This document shows positions 36,103 to 46,142 of a stretch of 64,000 bases of DNA, one piece after another; the first letter of the stretch is position 1; each line of letters starts with the position of its first letter. The DNA is taken from NCBI GenBank assembly GCA_963989245.1, contig OZ022345.1, positions 41,266,347 through 41,330,346 of the forward strand, given 5' to 3'. Made by a program: the position numbers and the translations under genes. This stretch comes from Nansenia antarctica (Eukaryota > Chordata > Actinopteri > Argentiniformes > Microstomatidae). The notes under the pieces were generated by a model. That model made no database searches and was not told the DNA's origin. It saw nothing but the letters and a program-made list of their open reading frames with translations.

Positions 36103-36490
36103 GAGGTCAATTACATTGAAAGCAGGAGATGCGTTGACATTTCCAATCCATGTTCAATGTGGATATTTCCACTTAGTTCTGAACTAGAATGTGTTTTTAC
36201 TTCACCCTAACACACACACACACACACACACACACATTCTCTGTACACTCCCTAACACACACACACTCACTCTCTCTCTCTACACTCCCTAACCCTAACA
36301 CACACACACTCACTCTCTCTCGCTACACTCCCTAACCCTAACACACACACACACTCACTCTCTCTACACTCCCTAACCGTAACACACACACACTCACTCT
36401 CTCTCGCTACACTCCCTAACCCTAACACACACACACACTCACTCTCTCTACACTCTCTAACCCTAACACACACACTCTCTCTACACTCCC
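36063..36490. repeat. (CA)n and ACTCACTCTCTCTACACTCCCTAACCCTAA-type array
   Basis: A CA run at 36063-36099, then from about 36208 a longer unit in which CTAACACACACACACTCACT alternates with CTCTCTACACTCCCTAACC. The same unit resumes after the nested transposons at 40408-40452, so the intervening 4 kb is an insertion complex. Frames reading VRECRESECVC are artefacts. Confidence 0.9.
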
Positions 36491-36765
36491 AAACCCAAAT
36501 CCACCCTCAATAAAACCGGACCCAGGGCTCGACATTAAGGCTTGTCCGCTTGTCCGGGACAAGTACATTTTATGTTTGGACAAGTGGACTTCCTCCTGCA
36601 GTTGTCCGATGGACAAGTCAAAACAAAAAAACAAATCAATATGTATTAATATCTGCAAACATTAATTCCTCCTTCCGATCTGAATAGTAAAAAAAAATAG
36701 CAAGCAAAGCGATGCCGCGCCTCATTCTCGCTGTTTCAGTCTCTCGTAGTTCGTTATCATCATAG

Positions 36766-36894
36766 TTCGTAAATTCGCTCAGAGCGCCAGAGCGCACACT
36801 GCGTTCAACGTCATAAAGAGACCAAGTAATTTGATTGGACAAAAGGCATTCCATGAGTGCTGATCAGATTCCAGAGCGAGTTTACGAACGCAGC
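36766..36894. mobile_element. Palindromic MITE, copy 2, nested
   Basis: TTCGTAAATTCGCTCAGAGC at the left and GCGAGTTTACGAACGCAG at the right, interior GACCAAGTAATTTGATTGGA as in 15871-16009. The first bases of the left terminus (GGCTGCG) are missing. CATAG flanks both sides (36761-36765 and 36895-36899). Confidence 0.8.
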
Positions 36895-37323
36895 CATAGT
36901 GTTGTGGGTCTCCTGTCACTAGTGCCATTCACGTGAACATGCGCATATTCGCTTCTTCTCAATGCCGCTTATTTTCATGCTTTCATAGGTTTGAAGTTTT
37001 AAGACCAGCACATCGCAATACGAACTTCAGAATGACACTAATGATAGATTTCTCAATTTGAATATAGGATACTATCCAAAGGCTAGCAAATAAGATTGCT
37101 TCCATTGGGGAGGGACTGTAGTTACAAACATTTTTGGTAAATATTCCTAGATATTCATCCCTTTTGTGGCCAATCTTAATCTAAAAGGGTTAGGGTTAGG
37201 GTAATCACTGATTACCCCTACGTTTTTAAATAATTACAAAATATTGTTTAATGAATACATTAGAAAATTAAGGATACATCATTATCAAATCAATAGTAGT
37301 CAAATGTGTTATTTGCATACACA

Positions 37324-38113
37324 TACATTCACTGGCCACTTCATTAGGCACACCTTGGGGTTGGACCCCCTCTTTTGCCTTCAGAACTGCCTTAATTCTT
37401 CGTGGCATAGATTCAACAAGGTGCTGGAAACATTCCTCAGAGATTTTGGTCCATATTGACACTATAATATCTAGGGATGCTCCGATTTATCGGCCACCGA
37501 TTTAAATCGGCCGATTTCACTCCAAATGACTCGATCGGTGATCGTCAAAAATGGCCGATCGCAAAAACCGATCCTTTTTTTTTTTTTTTTTTTTTCCTGG
37601 GGAAGATAGATAACTGAACAGAAAACATAGGAGGACGTAACAGTATGTAAACCATGAAGGCCACGTTTATGATGTCTTTTATACAGCCATATCGACTGAC
37701 TTGGGCTTCAGGCCCTAACTGGGTGATAGGCCAGACCTTTACTATGCCATAAAAATGGGTCTGCGTTTGCTTGGTGCCTAATGGATCAAAACTTTTGTGT
37801 AAAAAGCAAAAAATATGTAGGCTATCCAGTCAGTAGGCCTCGGTGATCGGTATCGGCCCCAAAAATCCAGATCGGAGCATCCCTAATAATATCACGCAAC
37901 AGCCCGTCTGGCACCAACAACCATGCCAGGTTCAAAGTCACTTAAATCACCTTTATTTCCCATTCTGATGCTGGTTTGAGCTTCAGCAGATCGTCTTGAC
38001 CATGTCTACATGCCTAAATGCATTGAGTTGCTGCCACATGATTGGCTGATTAGGTATTTGCGTTAACAAGCAGTTGAAAAGGTGTACCTAATGAAGTGGC
38101 CGGTGAGAGTATA
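37324..38113. mobile_element. TIR element with GGCCACTTCATTAGG termini, nested
   Basis: TACATTCACTGGCCACTTCA at the left, with TTAGGCACACC following, and GGTGTACCTAATGAAGTGGC CGGTGAGAGTA at the right. This is a widespread vertebrate/fish repeat end. Excluding the nested MITE (37472-37885 plus one TSD) it is about 370 bp and non-coding. The small frames in it (71 and 64 codons) are not genes. Confidence 0.8.
37472..37885. mobile_element. hAT MITE, 414 bp, perfect 8-bp TSD, innermost insertion
   Basis: TAGGGATGCTCCGATTTATC to ATCGGAGCATCCCTA, with ATAATATC at 37464-37471 and 37886-37893. Relative to the 33258 copy it lacks a block before the right terminus (ATCGGTATCGG region) and has a longer T-run near 37577. 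It is the youngest layer of this nest. Confidence 0.95.
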
Positions 38114-38247
38114 ATATATTATTATTCATATTATTGCTTTTTCAAAATCTTTGGATTTGGACAAGTAACTTGAGCTCTAGGACAAGTAAAAGATAAGTTC
38201 ACATGTCCGAAGGACAAGTACCTGAAAAAGCTTAATGTCAAGCCCTG

Positions 38248-38925
38248 GGACCCATCACACTCACCATTGATGACACTACCATCACCCCCTCCCCCCTGGC
38301 TCGCAACCTCGGCTTCATCCTGGACCCCACCCTCTCATTTGATCCCCACGTCAGCTCCATCGTCAAGACCTCCTACTTCCACCTCCGCAACATAGCAAAA
38401 ATCAGACCCTGCCTCTCCCCGCCCACTGCTGAATCCCTCATCCACGCCATAATCTCCTCCCGCCTTGACTACTGCAACTCCCTACTCACCGGCATCACCT
38501 CCCGCTCCCTCCATAGACTCCAGATGGTCCAAAACTCTGCTGCACGCCTCCTTTCAAACACCCGCTCCCGTGACCACATCACTCCTGTCCTCCACTCTCT
38601 CCACTGGCTCCCCATCAAAGAACGCATCCAATTCAAAATCCTCATCCTCACATACAAAGCCCTCCATAGCCTGGCCCCCCCTTACCTGACTAACCTCCTT
38701 CTCCCCCACCGCCCTACCCGTACCCTCCGATCCTCATCCATTGTTCCCCTCACTGTCCCACCCTCAAAACTCAAAGGCTTCGGTCACCGTGCCTTTTCAC
38801 GAGCTGCACCCCGCCTCTGGAACTCTCTCCCCCAACCACTCAGAGACTCACCCTCACTCCTCACTTTTAAATCCCACCTCAAAACCTACCTGTTCTCCCA
38901 TGCCTACAGCCTCCCCTACCCCTAG
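38248..38925 (+). pseudogene. L2-like LINE reverse transcriptase C-terminal region
   Basis: A 225-codon frame stays open from the insertion site to TAG at 38923-38925. Recognised blocks are LARNLGFILDPTLSFDPHVS (about residues 16-35), SRLDYCNSLLTGI, LQMVQNSAARLLSNTRSRDH, ITPVLHSLHWLPIKERIQFK, then AFSRAAPRLWNSLPQPLRD and FKSHLKTYLFSHAYS at the end. This is the part of ORF2 after the catalytic motifs; polymerase motifs are absent because the copy is 5'-truncated. The frame itself is intact, so insertion is probably fairly recent. No ATG exists at the true start; the ORF beginning at 38524 is internal. Confidence 0.85.
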
Positions 38926-39237
38926 CCATCTCCCCCATCCCGGCGGCCCCGCCCCCCCCCCCCCCTCCCCCTTGACACGCATACAACCTCCCCTACCCCT
39001 ACCCATCTCCCCTAACTCTGCCACCCCCCTGATATGCATACAGCCTCCCCTACCCCTAACCACCTCCCTTGTCCCTACCCCCCCCCCCCCCCCCCCCTCC
39101 CCGTTCGCTGACTCTGTGTTCCATGTTACTTGTTGTTTTTGTGTTTTCCGTATCCCCTATATTGTCAGCGTCTTTGAGCCTCGGAAAAGCGCTATATAAA
39201 TTCAATGAATTATTATTATTATTATTAACCCTAACAC

Positions 39238-40407
39238 CAGTGTTTCCCCTCGGTTTGCTGCCTTGGGGGGGTGGCATGGACCGTGGCATGGACCCCCCCC
39301 CCCAGGGGGTAAGACCCTGCCTCTTACCAGCGTCATGTCCAGGGGTGTACTTGTACATTAAGCCGCCTCACGCTACGGAAACAGGAGATAGGCTCCTGCC
39401 CTATGGGCCATTAGGCTCCAGAACCATCGGTTCTCAAGGCTACTTACTGTGGTCTTGACTACCTGTCCACTTTCTCACCTGGTTCTTGCTCTCTCTCTCT
39501 CTGGTGTGCCGACACCATCCTGCTCTCTCTCCTTTTCTCCCTCCCTATCCTCCTCTCTCCCTTTTGCTGTCAACCAAAAGGTAAACAAAACAGCCAGAGT
39601 ATTTATAATCTAATAAGACTAAGAGGCATACATTGATCCATATCAATTTATAACATAATTATAATTGAATATTGGATTGCTGTGGGCAATCTAGTCAGAT
39701 TTTGACTTTACTCTCTCACCTGAAAAAAAATCGTATGTCCAACTATAAAAAACAGACATTTCCAATGCTTCAATCAACTGTCCATGTACTGTAAATATGC
39801 CATTATGGTATTACCATGAAGCCCAACTCTAGCAGAATAAGAAAGATAGTACGGTATCTACTTTAAGTAAAATAATAAAGTGCCTCCAGTTAGCTCTTTA
39901 GCTGGCAAGTGTGCAAGGAGACTCATGACCTCTGAGCTAGCTAGCTTGCTAGTTCTTTGACACTATTTACACTATGAAACTATAGTCAGACACTTTCTAG
40001 TCACGATAATAACGACCAATTTTAACCAACTTTCTCTGTCAGAACACTCAGCAATTATATTTGCTAACGTTTCAACTTGCTTACTTTCAATCTGCAGACA
40101 TCACAGCCGGCAAAAACTCTCGCGCATACTTGCGCAAAATCTTGTATTATTCTCCACAGCTGGCACAGCGCGAAGTGTGGAGATAGGTCTGGCTATGCGA
40201 GACTACGGCGGACTAACGTTGCCAACGAGCCTATGGGCTTGCCACTCGCAAGATTCGGGTTGGGTGCGTTTAGAAAACGCGGATATTTTAGCCTGCTTGT
40301 CAGATGTTTGGTGTCTACGTCCGTAATAATTCCTCTTTCTTGGGGGGGCGGGGGGTTCCGTTGGGAGGGCGGCCCGCCCCCCCAAGGCAATGGTAGGGGA
40401 AACACTG
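39238..40407. mobile_element. TIR element with CAGTGTTTCCCC termini, 1170 bp
   Basis: Left CAGTGTTTCCCCTCGG then CTGCCTTGGGGGGG; right CCCCCCCAAGGCAATGGTAG then GGGAAACACTG. CTAACAC lies on both sides (39231-39237 and 40408-40414); since the target is itself repeated CTAACAC the TSD length is uncertain. No transposase. Position next to the LINE tail shows it landed in the same array. Confidence 0.85.
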
Positions 40408-40536
40408 CTAACACACACACTCACTCTCTCTACACTCCCTAACCCTAACATTCTCTCATACACACACACTCTATGGAGAGGAGATAGGAGGGGGCCTTTC
40501 ACGCAACACCACCACAAGGCTAGATAATCAAACACT

Positions 40537-40582
<46 letters not shown>
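40408..40582. repeat. Resumed TAACACACAC array and (CA)n
   Basis: CTAACACACACACTCACTCT continues the unit left at 36490, then a CA run at about 40538-40580. Confidence 0.9.
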
Positions 40583-40860
40583 GACAGACAGACGCACACA
40601 CACAGACATGTCTCCATCAACAGATGAGAGATATAGGCCTATGACTGTGAAATCCTGCAGAACAGATACTGCTCTCTGCCCTCTTGTATAGTGCTTGTTT
40701 TCTTCAACAGTTGTGCTCTGGTCATCCAGTCAGATCTGGAAACTCTCTCCCAGATTAAACCACTGCGCTCCGTCGGGAATCCTCCCGGCGGGAATCTTAG
40801 TAAGGCATCGTTTGCTGGCTCTGGACACTTACGCTTCTTTTGAAGGGCGAGTCTGACGTC

Positions 40861-40979
40861 TTCGGGGGGGGGGGGGGGGGGGAGATAAACAGTCTCCGAT
40901 TAGGATCATTTGACATGCTCCTTTCCTCCACTTGATCTCCCCCTGCAGCGTTTTTTTTTTTTTTGGGGGGGGGGGGGGT
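40861..40979. repeat. Two long G homopolymers and a T-run
   Basis: A G-run of about 18 bases near 40865-40882, then T-run and G-run at about 40951-40979. These may form quadruplexes and are prone to sequencing error. Confidence 0.9.
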
Positions 40980-42049
40980 GCAGGCCAAAAGGAGTGCAGG
41001 CCAATTACGCAAAGCTGATTTGACTCAACACATAGTCTTTTCTGCCTTTGTTTTTTGTTTTAGTCAGGGGATGTCTTGGTCATCAGATATGCAAATATCA
41101 AATTATTTTTTTATGTCATCAGGCGATATTAGATTTGTTGTGCCTTGTTTGATCACGGGCTCCCTTGGAGATCCATTTCTAGAATGTTTTCCATCAGCGA
41201 GACAAGACATTGCTCATGCGCTGGGCTGGCTGATGGTTGAGGAGGAGGTATGCAGGCTTATATGTAGCTCCATTTGGGAAGTCGGAGGATGGGGTCATGT
41301 CTGGGGGTTGTGGGGGTCAGGGAGAACTTGTTCTAGAAACAGGCAAGACCGAAGCGAGAGAGATCACCCACAGATAGACGAGAGCCTCACATCACCACGA
41401 CTGCCGCGGTGGCGGAGGAGGAGGATGGAGAGAGACCACCGGAGGACGAGCCGCTGAACTGGGGTCCGTTAACCTGGGGTGTCGGAGGCGGGGGAGAAGG
41501 GGAGGCGGAGACGGAGGAGGTGGTGGTGACAGATCTTAAGATAGGAGCTGAGCATCACTGAGTTCGATCTGTGATGCATGGCCATCCCAGCTCCCCTCCT
41601 TCCATGCATGGCATCAGCCTCGGGAGGCCTGTCCTCCACCAACCAGGTGACCTGAGGACACACTGAAGGACTGATCTGAGGTCAGGTAGAAACCAGACCC
41701 TAGGGCGGAGGATGGATCCTGGAGCGCAGCGGGAATTAATCCAGCCTGGTCTTCGGTTTCCTCTTAATCCTCTAAACACCCCACCCACCCACCCTCACGA
41801 CTACTACCAGGGGTGCAAACTGGCGATGGTCCAAAAAGGTGACACTTTTTTTTTTGCCCGTAGATGGTTAGCTCTAGCATTAACAGTGGTCTAACAATGA
41901 TGCGCAAGTAAGTAGCGATGGCCCTGACCTTAACATCCGCATAATTAATGTAAGCAACTTGTTCTCAAGGTAATTATGCGGATTCCTGCAGGTTTCAACA
42001 AGTTACATTTAAGACCTTTATAAGACCACTTTTAATTAAGACCTATTGA
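40980..42049. other. No gene recognised; one 13-bp hairpin
   Basis: A 164-codon frame at 40963-41457 has no domain. ATCCGCATAATTA at 41935-41947 pairs perfectly with TAATTATGCGGAT at 41971-41983 around a 23-base loop. The following AGTTACATTTAAGACC/TTTATAAGACC sequence recalls a fish dispersed repeat end, so the hairpin could mark an element terminus. Confidence 0.45.
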
Positions 42050-42224
42050 GCAAGTATTGGTATTAGACTCACATTCGTTGATTCTTTTCATTAGCAATGC
42101 TGGGTGATCTGTTCTGTTGCATATAGAACAATGATAATGTAAGTTAGCCTACTCTATCAATTTCTTGATTCATTTCCATTGCTTCTCAACACAATACTAG
42201 ATATAATAGCATTAATAACAGAAT
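42050..42224 (+). mobile_element. Fragment related to the interior of 13449-15152
   Basis: CAAGTATTGGTATTAGACTC to AGATATAATAGCATTAATAA follows 14034-14224 in the same order (GATCTGTTCTGTTGCATATA, CACAATACTA..GATATAATAGCA). Ends are not defined. Confidence 0.65.
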
Positions 42225-42738
42225 AAACGCACACACTTACTTACACTCACTTACACTGCATAGCCTACATACTGAGATATGGCACACACACACCTCTCAC
42301 AGGTACACACACACACACCTCTCACAGGTGGGCCACACGTACAGGTACACACACACACGCTATATTTTCTAAAACACACACACCGTTGCTACCACTGCAA
42401 GTTTGAAGAAATTCGAACTTCTATTCTAATTCTAACACATGCTTACAGTCGAATCGCCTCCTATAGTGATTATCGTATCGTGGCCTCTTGTCTTATCGTT
42501 TCACGTGGCAAAATATCGGGGTTTTGGGCGCACGAGCAATAAGTGTGCAAGTGGGTCTGGCGACAATAATACATTTTCCGGTCGGCCTTTTTAAATAAAT
42601 AAAAAATCGATTCTACGCAAGTCTAAAGCACACAGAAGCTATTAAAAAGGTTTATTTTGAAAGTCTCGCCCTGTGTCTGATCCTGATGTTATAGAAGCAG
42701 GGTAGAAGCGAGGTAAAGGGGTACGCCAGCCATTCTAG

Positions 42739-42864
42739 GGCTGCGTTCGTAAATTCGCTCTGAGAGCGCCGGAGGGCACACTGGGCTCAACGTCATAAAG
42801 GGACCAAGTAATTTGATTGGACAAGAGGCATTCCATGACTGCTGATTTCCAGAGCGAATTTAAA
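42739..42864. mobile_element. Palindromic MITE, copy 3, right end broken
   Basis: GGCTGCGTTCGTAAATTCGC begins the element and GACCAAGTAATTTGATTGGA is in the interior. The right end stops at GCGAATTT, after which AAACAAACAAAACC replaces the ACGAACGCAGCC terminus. Confidence 0.8.
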
Positions 42865-42879
42865 CAAACAAAACCAAAA

Positions 42880-43150
42880 TAAACATTCTCAATCAATCAA
42901 TCAATCAAAAAGTATGAATGTTCATTCAGCCCCATGTGCAGCACAGCCATTTCTGTGTTTTGTTTTGAGTCCTCTCTTGTACTGTTTTTTCTTAGTTTCC
43001 TCCTTTTTTGTACTGTACTGTCCTTTTTGTTTTTGTTTTGTATTGTTCTAAAAATGTAAAAACGGGTGATTGAATACTTTCAACAATTTGTCTATTTGGT
43101 ATTGGTAACCCAATAAAGATACTTCTGGAGAAAAAAAAAAGAAAAAAAAA
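42880..43150 (+). mobile_element. Retroelement 3' end with A-tail (L1-like)
   Basis: T-rich sequence, then TGGTATTGGTAACCCAATAA AGATACTTCTGGAG followed by an A-rich tail at 43131-43150. AATAAA lies at 43112-43117. A true poly-A tail, unlike the short tandem tails of L2/Rex copies, points to an L1/Tx1-type LINE or a processed transcript. No coding part recognised. Confidence 0.5.
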
Positions 43151-44534
43151 GGATAATAAAACACAGTCCTAAGATAATAAAAAACAAGAATGAGACATAA
43201 ATAGACATAAATAGGTGGATATAAATAGGGTGATAAGTAATTGGTAGGAATTGTATCTATTATGTAAACGTACACTATATGGCCTATTCACAGGGGGGTA
43301 TATAGACAGGGGGGAGTTAGCATGTAACTATGTACTTTTATAAACATATGAGCTAGTAACTTATATACAGTGTATGTAAACTTAAACACAAGAATGTAAA
43401 CATATTTGTCCAATTAGAAGAACACATCTTTTTGCAAAACATGTTGTTACAGTAACATCTCTCCTTTTTTTTCCGGGACCTTGGCTGTGATGTGTACTGG
43501 CTTGACGAGAGGTCTGGAGGTCTGGCAGGAACAGATTGCATGGGGCTCTGTCCTGCTGAGTGCCGCATTCTGCTACGGCCTAACTCTTGCAGCGCGAACA
43601 CCTAGCGGTGCTGCTAACGCTAGAGCCTAGCACGCCACGTCCTTGCCATGCCCTTTGTTTACGCTCTGGTGGCCAAGGGGAACTGATGCATGGTGACTTG
43701 ACATGTTGTGTGGGTGTTTAGAAAGCAGCACGGAACGTGTACCTGTCGTGCACTCTCCGTTGTGCATGCACGTGAGCATGCACACACACACACACACGCA
43801 CACGCACACACACACACGCACACACACACGCACACGCACACACGCACCAAGCACATCTCAACATGGACTACCTAACGTTAAGCACATTCACTTCACTCAA
43901 CGCTACCTCTCACATCCACTGCCACCCAGTGCAATACTCACGACATTCTACTTGTGCTATTGTATTTATTTGACTATGTGTACTGAGAATTGTATCCTGT
44001 CGTATTGTCTATTTGTCTCACACAACTTGTCACTAGTCCAAAAGTCTCACTTATGTCTTGTACTATTCTCACTCTAATTCATCTTGACTTATCTTGCCTT
44101 ATTGTCTTGTGCTGCAATGTCAGGAACTGTAGCCTAAGATTGTGAAACATGAAACACACACACACACACAGTCTTTTTGTATCTTGTTATTATTTGTTGT
44201 ACACTCTCTCTATCTCCCTCTCTCCTCTTCACCCACTCCTCCTCCTTCTCTCAGTGTTGAAGTGCAGGCTCATGCAGCCTGTGGTGATGTGTTCTCAGTG
44301 TGAGGTGGTTCGTTGGGTTGACACTCCCGGGTCCGCTCCCTCTGACACTTGAGCTGCTCTCTCAGACAAACACACTCAGAACTCTCTGAGCTTCAACCAC
44401 CTATGCACTCCCCCAGAGGACACAAGTAGAGCGCGCGCACACACACACATACACGACCCAAAGACATGCATGTAGGCACGCACAAAACTGAAAAGAAAAA
44501 AAGACCCAAACACATCCATGCATGCATGCACATC

Positions 44535-44565
<31 letters not shown>

Positions 44566-44676
44566 GCACACACACACGTCTAAACTTTGCTACGTTGAAT
44601 AATTGATGCGGCAAAGCAGGTCCGCTTCCAGGGGTCAAGCGGAGCCAGCGTGGCGGATGGTGCCCGTGTCCCCTGT

Positions 44677-44708
<32 letters not shown>

Positions 44709-44840
44709 TACACACACACACACACCTCTGGGAGGAGGGGGGCCGAGGGCCGCTAGTCACAGATGACACAATGGAGAACTGGAATGAAGTGCACACGTCA
44801 CTAATGAAGGTTAGTGAGTCCCCCGCCCGCACGCACATGA
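43151..44840. other. No gene recognised; CA-rich blocks
   Basis: CA/CACG runs at 43781-43845, 44154-44170, 44432-44452, 44537-44578 and 44676-44725. An 82-codon minus frame at 43353-43601 (SRMRHSAGQSPMQSVPARPP) is not low-complexity but matches nothing I recognise. 43890-44140 has a LINE-3'-UTR-like look but no diagnostic end. Confidence 0.4.
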
Positions 44841-44977
44841 AAAACTGCGAAATAGCTTTATACTAGCTTATCCTGATGTGATTTTGAAAATGTAAGGATA
44901 CTGGGTGGTAGAACGCACATATCTAGGAAAAGTCATGAAAGGAGGGTCCTGAAATGTTTGCAAAGATATTGTTAGTG
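44841..44977 (-). mobile_element. piggyBac-like end, inverted copy of 30430-30606
   Basis: Reverse complement matches 30471-30606 (CAGGACCCTCCTTTCATGAC, TTTTCCTAGATATGTGCGTT, AGTATCCTTACATTTTCAAA), then ends CACTA next to TTAA at 44978-44981. About 35 bases present in the 30-kb copy after CACTA are missing here. Confidence 0.65.
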
Positions 44978-45004
44978 TTAAAGACTCAGAGCATCAGTGA
45001 GAGG

Positions 45005-45615
45005 ACAACAGATCTACCCTCTGCCCCCCCACACACTGATATATGCCCTCCCCCCCTGCCCCACACACTGATCTATCCCCTCCCCCCTGCCCCCCACACA
45101 CTGATCCATCCCCCCTGCCCCCCCCACACTGATCTATCCCCCCCTGCCCCCCACACACTGATCCATCCCCCCTGCCCCCCCACACTGATATACCCCCCCC
45201 CTTCCCCACACACTGATCCATCCCCTCCACCCTGCCCCCCACACACTGATCTATCCCCTCCACCCTGCCCCCCACACACTGATCCATCCCCCCTGCCCCC
45301 CCCACACTGATCCATCCCCCCTGCCCCCCCCACACTGATCTATCCCCCCTGCCCCACACACTGATCTATCCCCTCCCCCCTGCTCCCCCACACATTCATC
45401 TACCCCCCCCCCCTGCCCCACACACTGATCTATCCACTCCCCCCTGCCCCCCCACACTCATATCCCCTCTCCCCCCACCCGCCCCCCAAGACACTGATCT
45501 ACCCCCCCCCCCTGCTCCACACACTGATATATGCCCTCCCTGCCCCCCCCACACACTCATCTATCCCCTGCCCCCCCCACACACTGATCTATCCCCCCCC
45601 CCCACACACACTGGT
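45005..45615. repeat. C-rich minisatellite, CACACTGATCTATCCCCC units
   Basis: More than twenty units of CCCCACACACTGATCTATCC with variable C-runs (24-33 bp). The minus strand is G-rich with many GGGG tracts. Frames of Gly/Cys/Val-rich protein on the minus strand are artefacts of the unit. Confidence 0.95.
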
Positions 45616-45968
45616 GTACCAAGGTCCTCTGGGCTGAAATGTGATAGGAGGAGGGAGGAACACTGGCGACTAAAATAGCCGTTTGTGCAGTCAAAAGACA
45701 GACCCACCGTGACAGGAGACGTTATTGTTCCTCTTCGCGTTTAGTTTTGTTGGTATTCACGGTGGCACTCTGCAAGAGAATGAAAGGTAGGGAGAACAGG
45801 GTTGGGGGGGAGAGAGAAGAAAGAGATTATTACTGCAGTATTATCTTTTCCCTAATGCTATTGACGTGAGAGGTTTCTACCGTACCCTCCTGCCCAGTGT
45901 AGGCTACACCATGGGCTTAGGCCATACAGTCCATTTGAACTGAAAGTCCATTGAAGTCCATCAGAATT

Positions 45969-46142
45969 TGCCATTTAGCAGATGCTTTCATTCAATCCAA
46001 AGATGTACAATTACAGATTACAGCGAGTAACTGAAGGCTAAGTGCCTTACACGCTAGTGGTGGTGTTTCAGGCGAGATTTGAACTCACAACCTTCCCGAT
46101 CACCAGTCCGACTCACTATCCACTACTAGACCACCACTACCA
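45969..46142 (-). mobile_element. tRNA-derived SINE with L2-type tail, copy 2
   Basis: Minus-strand head: GGTGGTCTAGTAGTGGATAG (A-box region) and GGTTGTGAGTTCAAATCTC (B-box region). The tail retains CATCTGCTAAATGG but the CTTTGGATTGAATGAAAGC piece is rearranged and the centre is about 20 bases shorter than in 4501-4692. Confidence 0.85.

Larger units (their letters stand above)
36523..38247. mobile_element. TIR element in the LINE, 1725 bp, 5-bp TSD (hAT-like)
   Basis: CAGGGCTCGACATTAAGG at the left and CTTAATGTCAAGCCCTG at the right, flanked by GGACC on each side (36518-36522 and 38248-38252). Removing one GGACC rejoins the LINE frame across the site. Subterminal GGACAAGT/ACTTGTCC motifs repeat at both ends (36542-36620 and 38158-38222). 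No transposase; most of the interior is later insertions. The 5-bp TSD suggests a hAT5-type group. Confidence 0.88.
36491..39226 (+). mobile_element. 5'-truncated L2-like LINE, split by a DNA element
   Basis: The left part (36491-36522) reads PKPKSTLNKTG; after the 1.7-kb insertion the frame resumes as GPITLTIDDTTITPSPLARN. The 3' end is AAAAGCGCTATATAAATTCA then a (ATT)n tail (39204-39226), followed at once by the array sequence. The 3' UTR contains four C-rich degenerate repeats. The LINE inserted in the simple-sequence array. Confidence 0.8.

Noticed and set aside
37178..37202. Telomeric TTAGGG-like repeats
   Set aside because: Only two to three units inside a transposon; same for CCCTAA pieces of the 36-kb array. 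Too short to call an interstitial telomere.
40963..41457. 164-codon ORF
   Set aside because: Begins in a G homopolymer and has no domain; the Arg-rich end is a translation of GGAGGA repeats.
44994..45457. Gly/Cys/Val-rich minus-strand ORFs
   Set aside because: Translations of the C-rich minisatellite in overlapping frames.
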